Positions 32,588 to 43,908 of a stretch of 64,000 bases of DNA are shown here, one piece after another; position 1 is the first letter of the stretch, and each line of letters starts with the position of its first letter. The notes under the pieces were generated by a model. That model saw only the letters and a program-made list of their open reading frames with translations. It was not told the DNA's origin and searched no databases. The DNA comes from Trichosphaerium sp. ATCC 40318 (taxonomy: Eukaryota; Discosea; Flabellinia; Trichosidae): assembly GCA_038496445.1 (NCBI GenBank), contig JALMLS010000093.1:744001-808000 (forward strand), read 5' to 3'. The position numbers and the translations under genes are program-made.

Positions 32588-34488
32588 ATGTCCCATGCGA
32601 TAATTATCATACTTGCGGTCTTTTTCGTTGTTACCAACGCACAGTGCGTACCTCCAGACCCAAGTCTTTCAAGTTGGTGGAGATGTGAAGCTGTTACAGC
32701 AAATACCACCTTTGACACTTATGATTCGCGTGTTGGTACCATTAACGGTACTGGCTATTCACAAGTTACAGTACGTTACCACTTTTATGAGATTAGAAGT
32801 TATTGCTATGTACTAGGGTCGCGTCGGCGATGGGTTACGGATGGGAGGCAATGCTCATGTTGTGGTTGAGAACGAGGGAATATTTACATCGCTTCAAGGT
32901 ATTTTTAATGAAGTTCGTGTTCTAGTAGTCCCAAGATCTACCAATCTAAACTAAAACTTGCTTACTTTACCTGGAAGAGAGCTTCACTGTTGAGTTGTGG
33001 ATAAACATGGACACGACACTCATAAGCCAATATCTTATTCATCACGAGTCCGATAAAGCAGGGTTTAGTTTATGGATGGGCGACAATAAATATCTTCAAT
33101 GTTATGTTCGATATGGTACGCATATGAAACACTTAATGACTATTTACTCTATTCTTAAGTTGGAGGTCCTGCACAGTATAGCGGTGTGGTTGAATTAAAT
33201 GCTAATACTTGGCACCATGTCGCTATTTCATTCAACAGGTACGTTTTGTTAGTTGGTAGTTTGTAGGCGAAAAAAGTAGGAACGACTTTGATTGTTTGTG
33301 AATTTCAATGTCTTTGTTAGGACTGGTGATGTGCAATTTGTTGTGTATGCTGGTATGTTCATTTTACTGTACTGTTTTACAAACTGCTCAAATTAGATGG
33401 CGTTGCGTTTCCTCGAAATATAGCTGGTACCAGCGTCATTACGGAAAACAGCACACAGTTCTTTATTGGTTCAAATAATGAAGGTGGAGAACGCTTCAAT
33501 GGCATTATGGATGGTATTGTTGCGATGATTTATCATTTAATAAAGGTATCATATAGGTATCGTTCTACCAAGGTGTTGCTCTGAATCAGACGCAGATACA
33601 ACAGATTTACAATGCAGGTAGAACTGTACTTTTTTTTTTCAAATACAATCATGAGTTAACTGTGTTTGTTAAGGATTATCTGGATTAGGGAAATGTGTTC
33701 CTATGTCTCCAACTGCAGTTCCCACAAAAGCTCCTGTTGTACCAACTGAAGCACCAATAATGCCTACTGAACAACCAACGATGCCAACCGAGGAGCCAAT
33801 GACGCCAACTCCAGTTCCTGTTGCAACTGAGGCTCCAGAAGTACCAACGCAAACTATGAGTAATTGAAGCATATATTATAATAGTAATATTTTACTAATG
33901 ATGTGTTGATAGTATGTAATGGCGATAAGCCTCCAGGTGCTGAGTGTGATCAAAGTCAAGGTGTTTGGGTTGTAGCTGATGATGTCGTGATACAACCATC
34001 AACGAATATTCTGATTGAGACTTCAGTTGTATTTCAAGGTACATTGAATTACTCGCTTTGGGTAACTGAAGCTTTACGACTTTGTAGGAAACGTGAACTT
34101 GAAGGAAAACTCAACAATACGAGTTTCTTCAATGGCAACACTCACATTTCAAAAGTGTCCAACTTTCAATGACAGTCTCAATATTGTCATTACAGAAGTA
34201 TCTGAAACGCTTCATACAGTCCTTACAATTCCTCCAAATTGTGATGTATCGGTCATTGACGAAACAACAGTGACAAGTGATGTTGAAGATGAATGTAGTC
34301 AGTTCTCTGTCATCGAAACACAAACAAAACTTTCTGTATTGTGGGCGACTGACAGATGTAATGACAGTGGTCTGAGCAATGGTGTCATTGCTGGTATTGC
34401 TGTAGCGGTTGTTTTGGTTGTTGTGGTTATAGCTGCAAGTTTGATTTACTATTTTACTTTTCACGGCAAGAGAACTTTTGTCATTTGA
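32588..34488 (+). CDS. LamG-like type I membrane protein, array member 4 (possible frame problem at one splice site)
   Basis: Same layout as member 3: signal peptide MSHAIIIILAVFFVVTNAQ, LamG-like domain, a stalk of about 50 residues (33700-33856), the cassette, a TM helix and YFTFHGKRTFVI. Next to the LamG DE|VSFYQG junction, this copy reads ATGGATG|GTATTG where member 3 has ATGGACGAG|GTATTG. The net 2-nt loss would shift the frame with the usual acceptor. Using the AAG 13 nt further on (TACCAAG|GTGTTGC) restores it and drops five residues. It may thus be functional with an altered splice, or a recent pseudogene. Confidence 0.72.
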
Positions 34489-34829
34489 TGCTGTCATAAA
34501 CAAACCATCTTCAATGTATTGTCATAATTAAAGTACCAATAAGTTATAGAAATCACACCCTAGCGCAAGATTATTCCAGACTCAAAAGAGTCTTTCATTG
34601 GTAGATTCCACATACTTTCGAAATTTTCTTGCAGAAAATTTATGACTTAGAAATGTTCAATTTGTTAGCTGAATAAATATTGGCCAAGGTTTGAAAAAAA
34701 CGCGTGATTAATCAAAATGTCTTAGTCGTAAAAGTGGTAAATTTAGTGGTAAAATCACATCAACTCCGCATCCAAAACCGAGAGTTACAGTTGAGTGTAG
34801 GTGAATACCAAAGATTAGCTGGGTAAAAT

Positions 34830-36591
34830 ATGACATCCCACGTGATAACTACAATACTTACAGTGTTTGTTGTTGTTGTAAACACTCAGTGCGTACCTCG
34901 AGACGCTAGTATTGCAAGTTGGTGGACGTTTGAATCGATTTCGGTAAACAACGTGTCTGATACTTTTGATTCGCGTGTTGGTACCATTTCTGGCTCTGGC
35001 TACTCGAAAGTCACGGCGCGTTTTCTATATTAATGAACAGTGGTTATTAATGGGAAAATAGGGTCGCGTTGGCGATGGTCTACAGGTGGGTGGTGCCGCT
35101 TATCTATTGATCGAAAATAACGATATATTTTCGCCTAATCAAGGTATTTTTCACTTCATTTTCATAGCTACCCACGTGTCTAATCTTTCTGCTAGGAAGC
35201 TTTAGTGTTGATATGTGGATAAACAAAGCGTCACTGGGTAGAATGTTCCTGGTTCATCATGAGTCTAGTGCAGGGTTCAGCATATTACTCGGTGAAGCTA
35301 TTGGAGACACTGTGCTAAATTATTTCGTTAAATTTTGTGCGCACAAAGATTCCGTTACTGTATCTTTAATTTTTTGTTACAGCTAATCGTCTTTCCATAC
35401 AAGGCGGGGCTGGTGAATTTAATCTAAATACTTGGCATCACATTGTGTTTACGTTCCACAGGTACTGTAGCTAGTTGGGTAAATTTTTTTAACGAAAAAA
35501 ATAGGAATGATACTGCTGACTTTGGAGAGATTGTTATATACATAGGTTAGTTTTTTTCTTATCTATTCGAATTTGAAGTAATATTCAAAATATAGATGGT
35601 GTTGAAAATACTCGGGATGGCAGAGTTAGCAAAAGCATTGATACAGATAGTTCTACTCCATTCTATATTGGTTCTAATAAATACGGTGGAGAACGCTTCA
35701 ATGGCACTATAGATGAGGTATGCTAAGTTTTATATCAATTCCAATCACCTTCTAAATCAATAGGTGACGTTCTATAAAGGCGTAGCTTTGAACCAGACAT
35801 ACGTTCAACAGATTTACAACGCAGGTAAGAAACTAATATTGTACATTAGCTAAACGTTTGATTAAAGGATTGTCTGGATTCGGAAAATGTTTGCCCACAA
35901 TTGCGCCTGTGACGCCATTTGTAGTGCCATCGCAAACGCAAAGTAAGAGAAGATGTTTTAGTCTTTTATCCTCTAATGATTGCCTTTGAATAGCATGTAT
36001 TGGCGATCCCCCTCCAGGTGCTGAGTGTGATATAATTGAAGGCAAGTGGGTTGTGATTGATGATGTTGTGATACAACCAACAACGAATATTCTGATTGAG
36101 ACTTCAGTTTTGTTTAAAGGTATCCAATGCTTTATTAAATTGAAACTAAATAATCTGGAGGTAATGTGAACGTGATGCAGAACTCAACAATATCTTTTTC
36201 CGCGAATACTACACTCACATTTCAAAAGTGTCCAACTTTCAATGACACTCTCAATATCATTCTGACAGAAGTATCTGAGTCTGTTCATACACTACTCACA
36301 ATTCCTCCAAATTGTGATGTATCGATCATTGACGCAACAACAGTGACAAGTGATGTAGAAGATGAATGTAATCAGTTCTCTGTCATCAAACAACAAACAG
36401 ACCTTTCTGTAGTATGGTCAGTCAATGATGGATGTGATGATAGCGGTCTGAGTAATGGTGTCATTGTTGCTATTGCTGTAGTGGTTTTTTTGGTTGTTGT
36501 GGTTATCGTTACAAGTTTGATTTACTTTTTTACTTTTCATGGGAAGAGATCCTTTTGCTCAAACAAAATCACAATAGCAACGTCGAAATAA
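34830..36591 (+). CDS. LamG-like type I membrane protein, array member 5
   Basis: ATG 34830 begins MTSHVITTILTVFVVVVNTQ and then the LamG-like domain (SIASWWTFESISVNNVSDTF, then DSRVG; STPFYIGSNKYGGERFNGTI, then DEVTFYKGVALNQTYVQQIY). The stalk is very short (PTIAPVTPFVVPSQTQ). The cassette begins CIGDPPPGAECDIIEGKW. The tail after the TM helix is frame-altered: GKRSFCSNKITIATSK instead of GKRTFVI. The exon 1 donor site reads GCGCGT where members 2-4 have GTACGT or GTAAGT, so intron 1 is GC-AG or impaired. Nearly identical to member 6 upstream of the TM helix. Confidence 0.78.
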
Positions 36592-36843
36592 ACTCACAAT
36601 ATTTCTTTTGTCTTAACCAATTTATTTATCTTCGCTACGAATACATGCTACAATATAAAGAAATAAACACGTAACTATAAACAACTTGTAGGTTTGTTGT
36701 TTGTACAGCCTAGAACGTACTGTAGGTACAAGAAGAATGAAGTGGAACGCGCCACACTTCAAGTCGAACCACACAAGCAAAGTATAATACAGCGACAAAG
36801 CAACGCTTATCGTATAGCGGCTATGTTTACATTTTCTGTTTAC

Positions 36844-38402
36844 TATGGGAAATCATGTGATTTCTTAGAGTGGTTTTTTTTAGAGTTGACCACTTCTGTT
36901 TGTTTATCACTCATCTTTTGTTTTCTTAAAATCTCAAGAAGTTTTGAAGCTACATTACCACAATATACATAATCGGTATACCTTCGATACATTGTATCCA
37001 CACGCCAATCTACAAAAAAGGGAATAAGAATAAACAGTTATTGGCATAACTTATGTGACGTTAAGCGCTGCTTTGTATCCACCTTGGTTTTAAGAACTAT
37101 GAATTGTTTATGTTTTAATTTAGTGATAACATGTTCTAGACAACTTTTAAGTTCCACACATCTGACTAAACACGAAAACCAAAGTCACAAACAGCAAAAA
37201 GTTGCAAAGATTAGCAAACTTGAATGAATGTAAGATAAAAGGCATTTTTTCTAACCGCCAAAAATGCTCTCATCATACTTTATCACATGTAAAGAAACGG
37301 TTTGTACCATATATAGTTCTGATATACGTGGCATTGGAATTGTGAATCTAAAGTGAGCAGTACGCTATTAAAACGTGTGAAACGCACATTCAGGTGTAAC
37401 GCTCCAGACTAGTGAAAACAACTTAATAAAGAACTTTTTAATCTAATCTCGGTTACGTATCTCTTAAACCTTACATCAGGTCCTGACTTTTGGTCAGTGT
37501 TAAATCCAAAATATGTTAAAAACAAAATAAAGCCCCAATAGCAGCCAAAATAGTTGCTTGTGCACTTACAGTACAGTACAGATATTTATTCATAAAAGTC
37601 TATTTTTTCAGTTAACAGACAACGTTTCTCTGTCTCCATCGTTTTCTGATGTGCCATTTTTTCACACTGGTTATATACCTTGATATCACACCAGCAAAGT
37701 ACAATAAACACGGATCTAGCTTCCCATTAAGTTGTGACCCCATGGCAGTGGTGGACCGTCTTTTCTTGGTTTTTTGGTATTTGAAACCTTTCAAAGATGT
37801 GATGCTACTAAACTTGCGTTTTGCTCCCCTCTGAGTGTTAGACAATTGTTTGTATTCAGAACAATTCAAACCAATGAGTACTGCAATGACACATGCACAG
37901 GCGCCAACTGTTCTAGCTCCAGCATGTGCAGTAATGAACAACATCTACAATGTCATTTGTTGGCAAGTGAAGAAACACTGTCCTTTGAGTACTTTCGCTT
38001 CATCACCTTAAAATTGATGGCTCCTTCTTCATTATGGACATGGTAGGCTTTGGCAAGATCTATAGCCATACTCCCCACGGCAAGTTGACATATATCTATT
38101 TGAGAGAAAGTAACTTTAAACTATCTCACACTTGTACTATTTCAATCAAACTGAATTATTCTGCAATATTTTACTTTTTAGAAATGTTAGTCAATAAATA
38201 TACAGTTTTTACATATTGTATGATTTTTTGAATGACGAATACACCACAAATTGAAATAACTCTACTGTCCTTTTTTGTCCTATACTGATTAATTGCCTTT
38301 GTTTTAACCTGTTTTTTTCTCCCTTTCAGGGTTTTACAGGCACTACATTGTATTGTAGTTGCACTAGGGACTGTAAACGACTCTAAAGTAGTAGGTGATG
38401 CC
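36844..38402 (-). CDS. Uncertain multi-exon minus-strand gene or decayed insert
   Basis: Four open minus-strand segments have plausible acceptors: 38402-38320 (MASPTTLESFTVPSATTIQC, then SACKTLKG), 38120-37968 (VTFSQIDICQLAVGSMAIDL, then YHVHNEEGAINFKVMKRKYS), 37944-37612 (a hydrophobic start, then basic KFSSITSLKGFKYQKTKKRR, ending CLLYFAGVISRYITSVKKWH), and 37009-36844 (DWRVDTMYRRYTDYVYCGNV, then ASKLLEILRKQK). They do not all join in phase and no family was recognised. The Lys/Arg/Cys-rich character would fit a transposon-derived protein. An inverted repeat (37283-37336, 38556-38607) brackets most of it. Confidence 0.3.
37283..37336. repeat. Left arm of imperfect inverted repeat
   Basis: TCACATGTAAAGAAACGGTT... 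is the reverse complement, at about 85-90%, of the right arm at 38556-38607. The arms enclose about 1.2 kb holding part of the uncertain minus-strand gene. Confidence 0.7.
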
Positions 38403-38555
38403 ATTCACGTGGTTTTGTTGTAAAAACATGATAAATAAATTCGTTGAAATTGTACACTTACTTAATGCAGCAAACTGCATAAAAACCACCTAAACATATT
38501 TTACAAGCGTAGAATACTATGCTACGGGTATTATTAGCTTGTGTTTTTTTTTTTA

Positions 38556-38607
38556 CAATGCCACGTATTTCAGAACTATAAATGGTACAAACCCTCTTTA
38601 CATGTGA
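38556..38607. repeat. Right arm of imperfect inverted repeat, just upstream of array member 6
   Basis: CAATGCCACGTATTTCAGAA... ends CTTTACATGTGA. It pairs with 37283-37336 and adjoins the promoter of array member 6, so it may mark the edge of an insertion between the twin genes. Confidence 0.7.
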
Positions 38608-38668
38608 AATCACATCAACTTAAGTCCGCATCCAAAACCGAGAGATACAGTTTAGTGTAGGTGAACAT

Positions 38669-40420
38669 ATGATATCCCACGTGATAACTACAATACTTAC
38701 AGTGTTTGTTGTTGTTGTAAACACTCAGTGCGTACCTCGAGACGCTAGTATTGCAAGTTGGTGGAAGTTTGAATCGATTTCGGTAAACAACGTGTCTGAT
38801 ACTTTTGATTCGCGTGTTGGTACCATTTCTGGCTCTGGCTACTCGAAAGTCACGGCGCGTTTTCTATATTAATGAACAGCGGTTATTAATGGGAAAATAG
38901 GGTCGCGTTGGCGATGGTCTACAGATGGGTGGTGCCGCTTATCTATTGATTGAAAATAACGATATATTTTCGCCTAATCAAGGTATTTTTCACTTCATTT
39001 TCATAGCTACCCACGTGTCTAATCTTTCTGCTAGGAAGCTTTAGTGTTGATATGTGGATAAACAAAGCGTCACTCGGTAGAATGTTCCTGATTCATCATG
39101 AGTCTAGTGTAGGGTTCAGCATATCACTCGGTGAAGCTATTGGCACTGTGCTAAATTATTTCGTTAGATTTTGTGCGAACAAAGATTCCGTTACTGTATC
39201 TTTAATTTTTTGTTACAGCTAATCGTCTTTCCGTACAAGCCGGCACTGGTAAATTTAATCTAACTACTTGGCATCACATTGTGTTTACGTTCCACAGGTA
39301 CTGTAGCTAGTTGGGTAATTTTTTTTACAGAAAAAAAATAGGAATGATACTGCTGACTTTGGAGAGATTGTTATATACATAGGTTAGTTTTTTTCTTATC
39401 TATTCGAATTTGAACTAATATTCAAAATATAGATGGTGTTGAAACTTCTCGGGATGGCGGAGTTGGCAGAAGCATTGATACAGATAGTTCTACTCCATTC
39501 TATATTGGCTCAAATAATAATGGTGGAGAACGCTTCAATGGCATTATAGATGAGGTATTCTAAGTTTTATATCAATTCCAATCACCTTCTAAATCAATAG
39601 GTGACGTTCTATAAAGGCGTAGCTTTGAACCAGACATACGTTCAACAGATTTACAACGCAGGTAAGAAACTAATATTGTAAATTAGCTAAATGTTTGATT
39701 AAAGGATTATCTGGGTTTGGAAAATGTTTGCCTTTACTCGTGGGCACTACTGTTCCCACACTTGCGCCTGTGACGCCATTTGCAGTGCCATCGCAAACTC
39801 AAAGTAAGAAAAGATGTCTTTAATCTTGTATCCTCTAATGATTGCCTTTGAATAGCATGTATTGGCGCTCCAGGCGCTGAGTGTGATATAATTGAAGGCA
39901 AGTGGGTTGTGATTGATGATGTCGTGATTCAACCAACAACGAATATTCTGATTGAGACTTCAGTTTTGTTTAAAGGTATCCAATGCTTTATTAAATTGAA
40001 ACTAAATAATCTGGAGGTAATGTGAACGTGATGCAGAACTCAACAATATCTTTTTCCGCGAATACTACACTTACATTTCAAAAGTGTCCAACTTTCAATG
40101 ACACTCTCAATATTATTCTGACAGAAGTATCTGAGTCTGTTCATACACTACTCACAATTCCTCCAAATTGTGATGTATCGATCATTGACGCAACAACAGT
40201 GACAAGTGATGTTGAAGATGAATGTAGTCAGTTCTCTGTCATCAAAAAACAAACAGAACTTTCTGTAGTATGGGCAGTCAATGGTGGATGTAATGGCAGT
40301 GGTTTGAGCAACGGTGCTATTGCTGCTATTGCTGTCGTTGGCGTTTTAGTTGTGGTGGGTGCCACTGCAACTTTGATATTCCTACTTACATTCTACAACA
40401 AGAGATCATTTGTCATTTAG
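38669..40420 (+). CDS. LamG-like type I membrane protein, array member 6 (twin of member 5)
   Basis: ATG 38669 (MISHVITTILTVFVVVVNTQ). Exons, introns and even intronic bases match member 5 closely from about 60 bp upstream of the ATG to the cassette, showing a recent duplication of about 1.8 kb. Exon 1 shares the GCGCGT donor. The stalk has an extra block (LLVGTTVPTLAPVTPF) compared with the twin. The TM and tail differ sharply from member 5 (GVLVVVGATATLIFLLTFYN, then KRSFVI), so the last exon has a different history from the ectodomain. Confidence 0.78.
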
Positions 40421-40744
40421 CTCATAATAAACTAGCAGCTTAACATTCTTTCGGCATTTTGCAGTATATTCACAGTGTTCGTTGTACATACGTGTATGTT
40501 CTGTATCGGACTCTAGAAATCCCGCCTAACAAAGTACTAAGCTTGGTAACTTACAGCAGATAAAGACAATGAATTTAGACGTTCTTGCACTTTGCACAAG
40601 AGTTATTGTCATTGTGTCGTTTTGACTTGCGTGCAATCACGTGATAATTATATAGCATTACTTTCAAGCTTATGGAAATCAAGTTAAGACCGAGAATGAA
40701 ATCACCTTAGCCCAGAGATTTGCAACTTTTATTTCGATAAGTAT
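40421..40744. other. Convergent 3' spacer
   Basis: This separates array member 6 (+) and PARG (-). It has a CACGTGA box at 40638 and an AATAAA-like run shortly after the member 6 stop; no gene. Confidence 0.5.
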
Positions 40745-43700
40745 TTATATTTCTACATTGGACACCTGCTCTGAAATTTCTTTAACATCCGCTTCTTCTT
40801 TAGAAGGAGTATCTTCAGGTGTAATCTGCTCTTCTTTGACAGGTTCGTCAGTTGTAAGTCCTGTGGCAGTTATATTTAGACGATAAATTGCAAGTGATTG
40901 CAGTGTACCTTTTTTCTCTGAAAGATATTTAATGCATCCTTTGAAAATCTCGTTTCGGAATTTTTTAGGTTTAAATGCTAGTATTGCTTCATAAACATCC
41001 TTTATACTAACTTCGTTTGTAGCACAGAATAAACCAAAGTCTTCGAGTGCCTAATGCGTATAAAGAAGAGAACACAAAAGCTGGTAAAATAGAGGAATCA
41101 AACAAGTACCTTTGCAAATGGTGGCTTGTTAAAAGTATGATAAAGTAGTGGTATTCCTAGCTCTGAAGCTGCCATGCACTGTTGTATTGCTTTGAGCTCC
41201 AAGTGACCGCCTACCCAACGATTTAGTAAACATATAAAATCGTTGATAATAAAGTACCAAAAGCACCACAGCCCTATAAGAAAAACGTAAGCAACGTGAA
41301 CACCAAAAACAAAACCCAAAAAGCCTTACCCAGTTTCCTGTTGAAGCAAGCAAATCACCACCTGTGTGATATTCTTCTGGTCTACATAAACCAACATACG
41401 CTTTGTTAATATCTCTATCTATATTCCTATTAAAAAAACTCATGTGAGTATACAGTTATAACCATTCTATCACATACTGCTTTTCAAATTGTCTATTTCC
41501 AAAGTTTACAACAGCGTCAATGCCTGAAGGTTCATTAACACGACACAGGTTTCTCTCATATTTCTTAGTACGTACAGAAAAGATGGTTATCTATACATCC
41601 AAGCGTGGCATTCATTGGAGTCTTATCTTCAAACGGACCTACACATCAAAAAAGGTTAGTTGCTAGCAATAACCTTGAACACTGATACAAGTTTTCAGTT
41701 GACATACCTGCGTATTTAAAGTCTCTTGCGTATCCACTGTACTGAGAAAATCTTTCAGTACCACTTATTACTATAGCTTCGTTTACGTTCATTTTTGGAC
41801 AAAGGAACATCGACTTGAGTGGAAAAAAAATTAACAATGCTTCAACACATCATATCTGAACAATACGTACAACATAGCATTCAGGCTTTATCGCAAATAA
41901 AATCTCTTCTTGGACACAACCACCTGACACAAAGGTAAGCATAAAATTAAGCAATAGAGGATCAGAAATATAAGAAAAAGAGTGGTGGTAAATATTACCG
42001 TGCAAAGCACCACCGCCAATGAATTGATTTGCAAAATCTGCATGGAACTTTGCTGGTGAATCTTCAATCTTCATCTTATCATCAACCTTTATTTGTAGTA
42101 ATGGCTTGGTACTTGTAGACCAATCAACAAAGGTATCAACTACCTATAGTACGACGGTAAGCAGAAAATTATAAGAAAAAAACAACAACTCACTTTTCGA
42201 TGTATCACTACGTTGCCAGTAGGCATTTGTTTTTGACTATACTTACCATGTTAAATCTTCTATTAATAGGTATTTAATAAATACGTACACACGCCTAAAG
42301 TATTGCATAATGCAGAGAATGACAGACTAAGTAAATTTGTTAAGATAGAGTTTTAGCTGAAAAAAAGAGAATAAAAAGCTCACTTCTGCAGTGTTTGAAT
42401 AAAGTGATTCCTGACCAGCAGCAGAGGCGTAATCTGTCATAAATAGCAGACTAAAATCACAATCATTGAATCCCAAACCACTACAACGTAGTTAACAAAG
42501 ACGAAAAAATTAACAAATAAAAAAACTGAATAACGAAAAGATTTGTACTCTACGCTATGAAGTACACAACATAACACTTACCCATGTATTATATTTGGAT
42601 GCTCAAATGTACAAAAGAAAAAGTGAGATAACAAACAAGCAACCTAACAAAAGATAAGTAAAAAAGAATACTAGTAATGGAAGTTGTAAAAAAACAGTTT
42701 TGTAAATGTAATCACATCGAAAACGTACTTGTTCTCTTGTAAGTACAAGCTTAGTATCTTTACCAGCTGGTAAAATATCAAGTTTATCGGGGAAGAGCTC
42801 TTCTATCTTCAACGCCAACTTTTGAATGAACGGCAATAGAACATTAAAGAACTCATCTAAACAAGAAAAATATCAGAAAACCTTTCTTGAAGGAACATCA
42901 TACCTTTGGATTCCTTTCTCGATGCAGCTTCGCAAAACTCATCTGAGTAGTAAGCCCTTGATAAAATAAATTAGAAATGGATAAAAATACAAAACGAGAA
43001 GAAGACTGTTATGTGTACTTGAAAAAGTTTGCATTGTTGCTTGCTCCGCTATCAGACAATTTATTGAATAGATCATCAAGCTGTTCAAGTGACTTAACAT
43101 CACTTGATAATAACTTTTTATGTTTCGCCCACTTATCAGTGGCCATATGTGGTAAATAAGCATGAGTGAAAGCAATGCCATCTTCGAAGAAAGTTAAGTA
43201 AACGAAGACGAAGTCAAATTATTGTTCTTTTTTTTTTGAAGAATTTATGGCACTCTTGTCGACAAATACATGCGATTCAGTAAATGTCGTTGTGTAACGT
43301 ACCTGTTAGAGACATGACAGCTTTATTAATGTCCTCTCTAACGGTTTTTAAGTGTGTAACTACCTCTGGAGTAACATCTATTTTAAAGTGGATGCCAATG
43401 CGTTTAAACCCTTATTTTAACGTGTTAGACGCATAGTTGCTTAAATAAGACGCTTACCTATCTTTAACAGAATAGAATAACGATCAGGGAACTTCTTGAA
43501 AGTCTTTTTGAATGAACTAGCGCTTGTGTGTATCTTTTGGTGCCGTTCGTTGTCTGGATGCTCAATAATGTTATGTACAGTTCTACGCAACCAACCAATA
43601 GCCGTAAGCACCTAATAAGCGTTAAAATAGCGTAAACATACGTTTATACGCGCGTCAGATAAACTGATATCTTCAGTTGGCTTTATTTTAGCCAGTAATT

Positions 43701-43822
43701 CCGCTACTGACTCCTACAGAACTAATTAGGTGTTGATTGTCATAATTTAAACTTACTGTTGGAACAACACAGTCAAGTTGCTCTTCTTCGTTTTCTTCGC
43801 CGGTGGTGCTTGTGTTACCCAT
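40745..43822 (-). CDS. PARG: Poly(ADP-ribose) glycohydrolase
   Basis: Hydrolyses the ribose-ribose bonds of poly(ADP-ribose). About 17 exons on the minus strand, start MGNTSTTGEENEEEQ (43822), stop TAA at 40745-40747. The helical accessory domain includes FIQKLALKIEELFP and LVLTREQ|VACLLSHFFFCTF. The macrodomain-like catalytic region has ADFANQFIGGGALH|GGCVQ, then EEILFAIKPECY, i.e. the PARG signature GGG...QEE with the tandem catalytic glutamates intact. It is followed by AIVISGTERFSQYSGYARDF, then DINKAYVGL and GNWGCGAFGG|HLELKAI. The C-terminus is an acidic tail of about 40 residues. All motifs needed for activity are present. MGNTS could be myristoylated, which would be unusual for a nuclear enzyme. 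Confidence 0.92.
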
Positions 43823-43908
43823 CTTTACCCCTTTTTGTATGTTCTAAGTGACGTAACGTTAAGTTGTTGAGTGTTTTTGCCGAATTTCATAAACAATTGC
43901 GTTGAAGA
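43823..43908. promoter_or_regulatory. 86-bp divergent promoter between PARG and the VPS9-like gene
   Basis: The two start codons are 86 bp apart in opposite directions. Both genes must share this very short region; no TATA or CACGTG box is seen in it. Confidence 0.6.
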
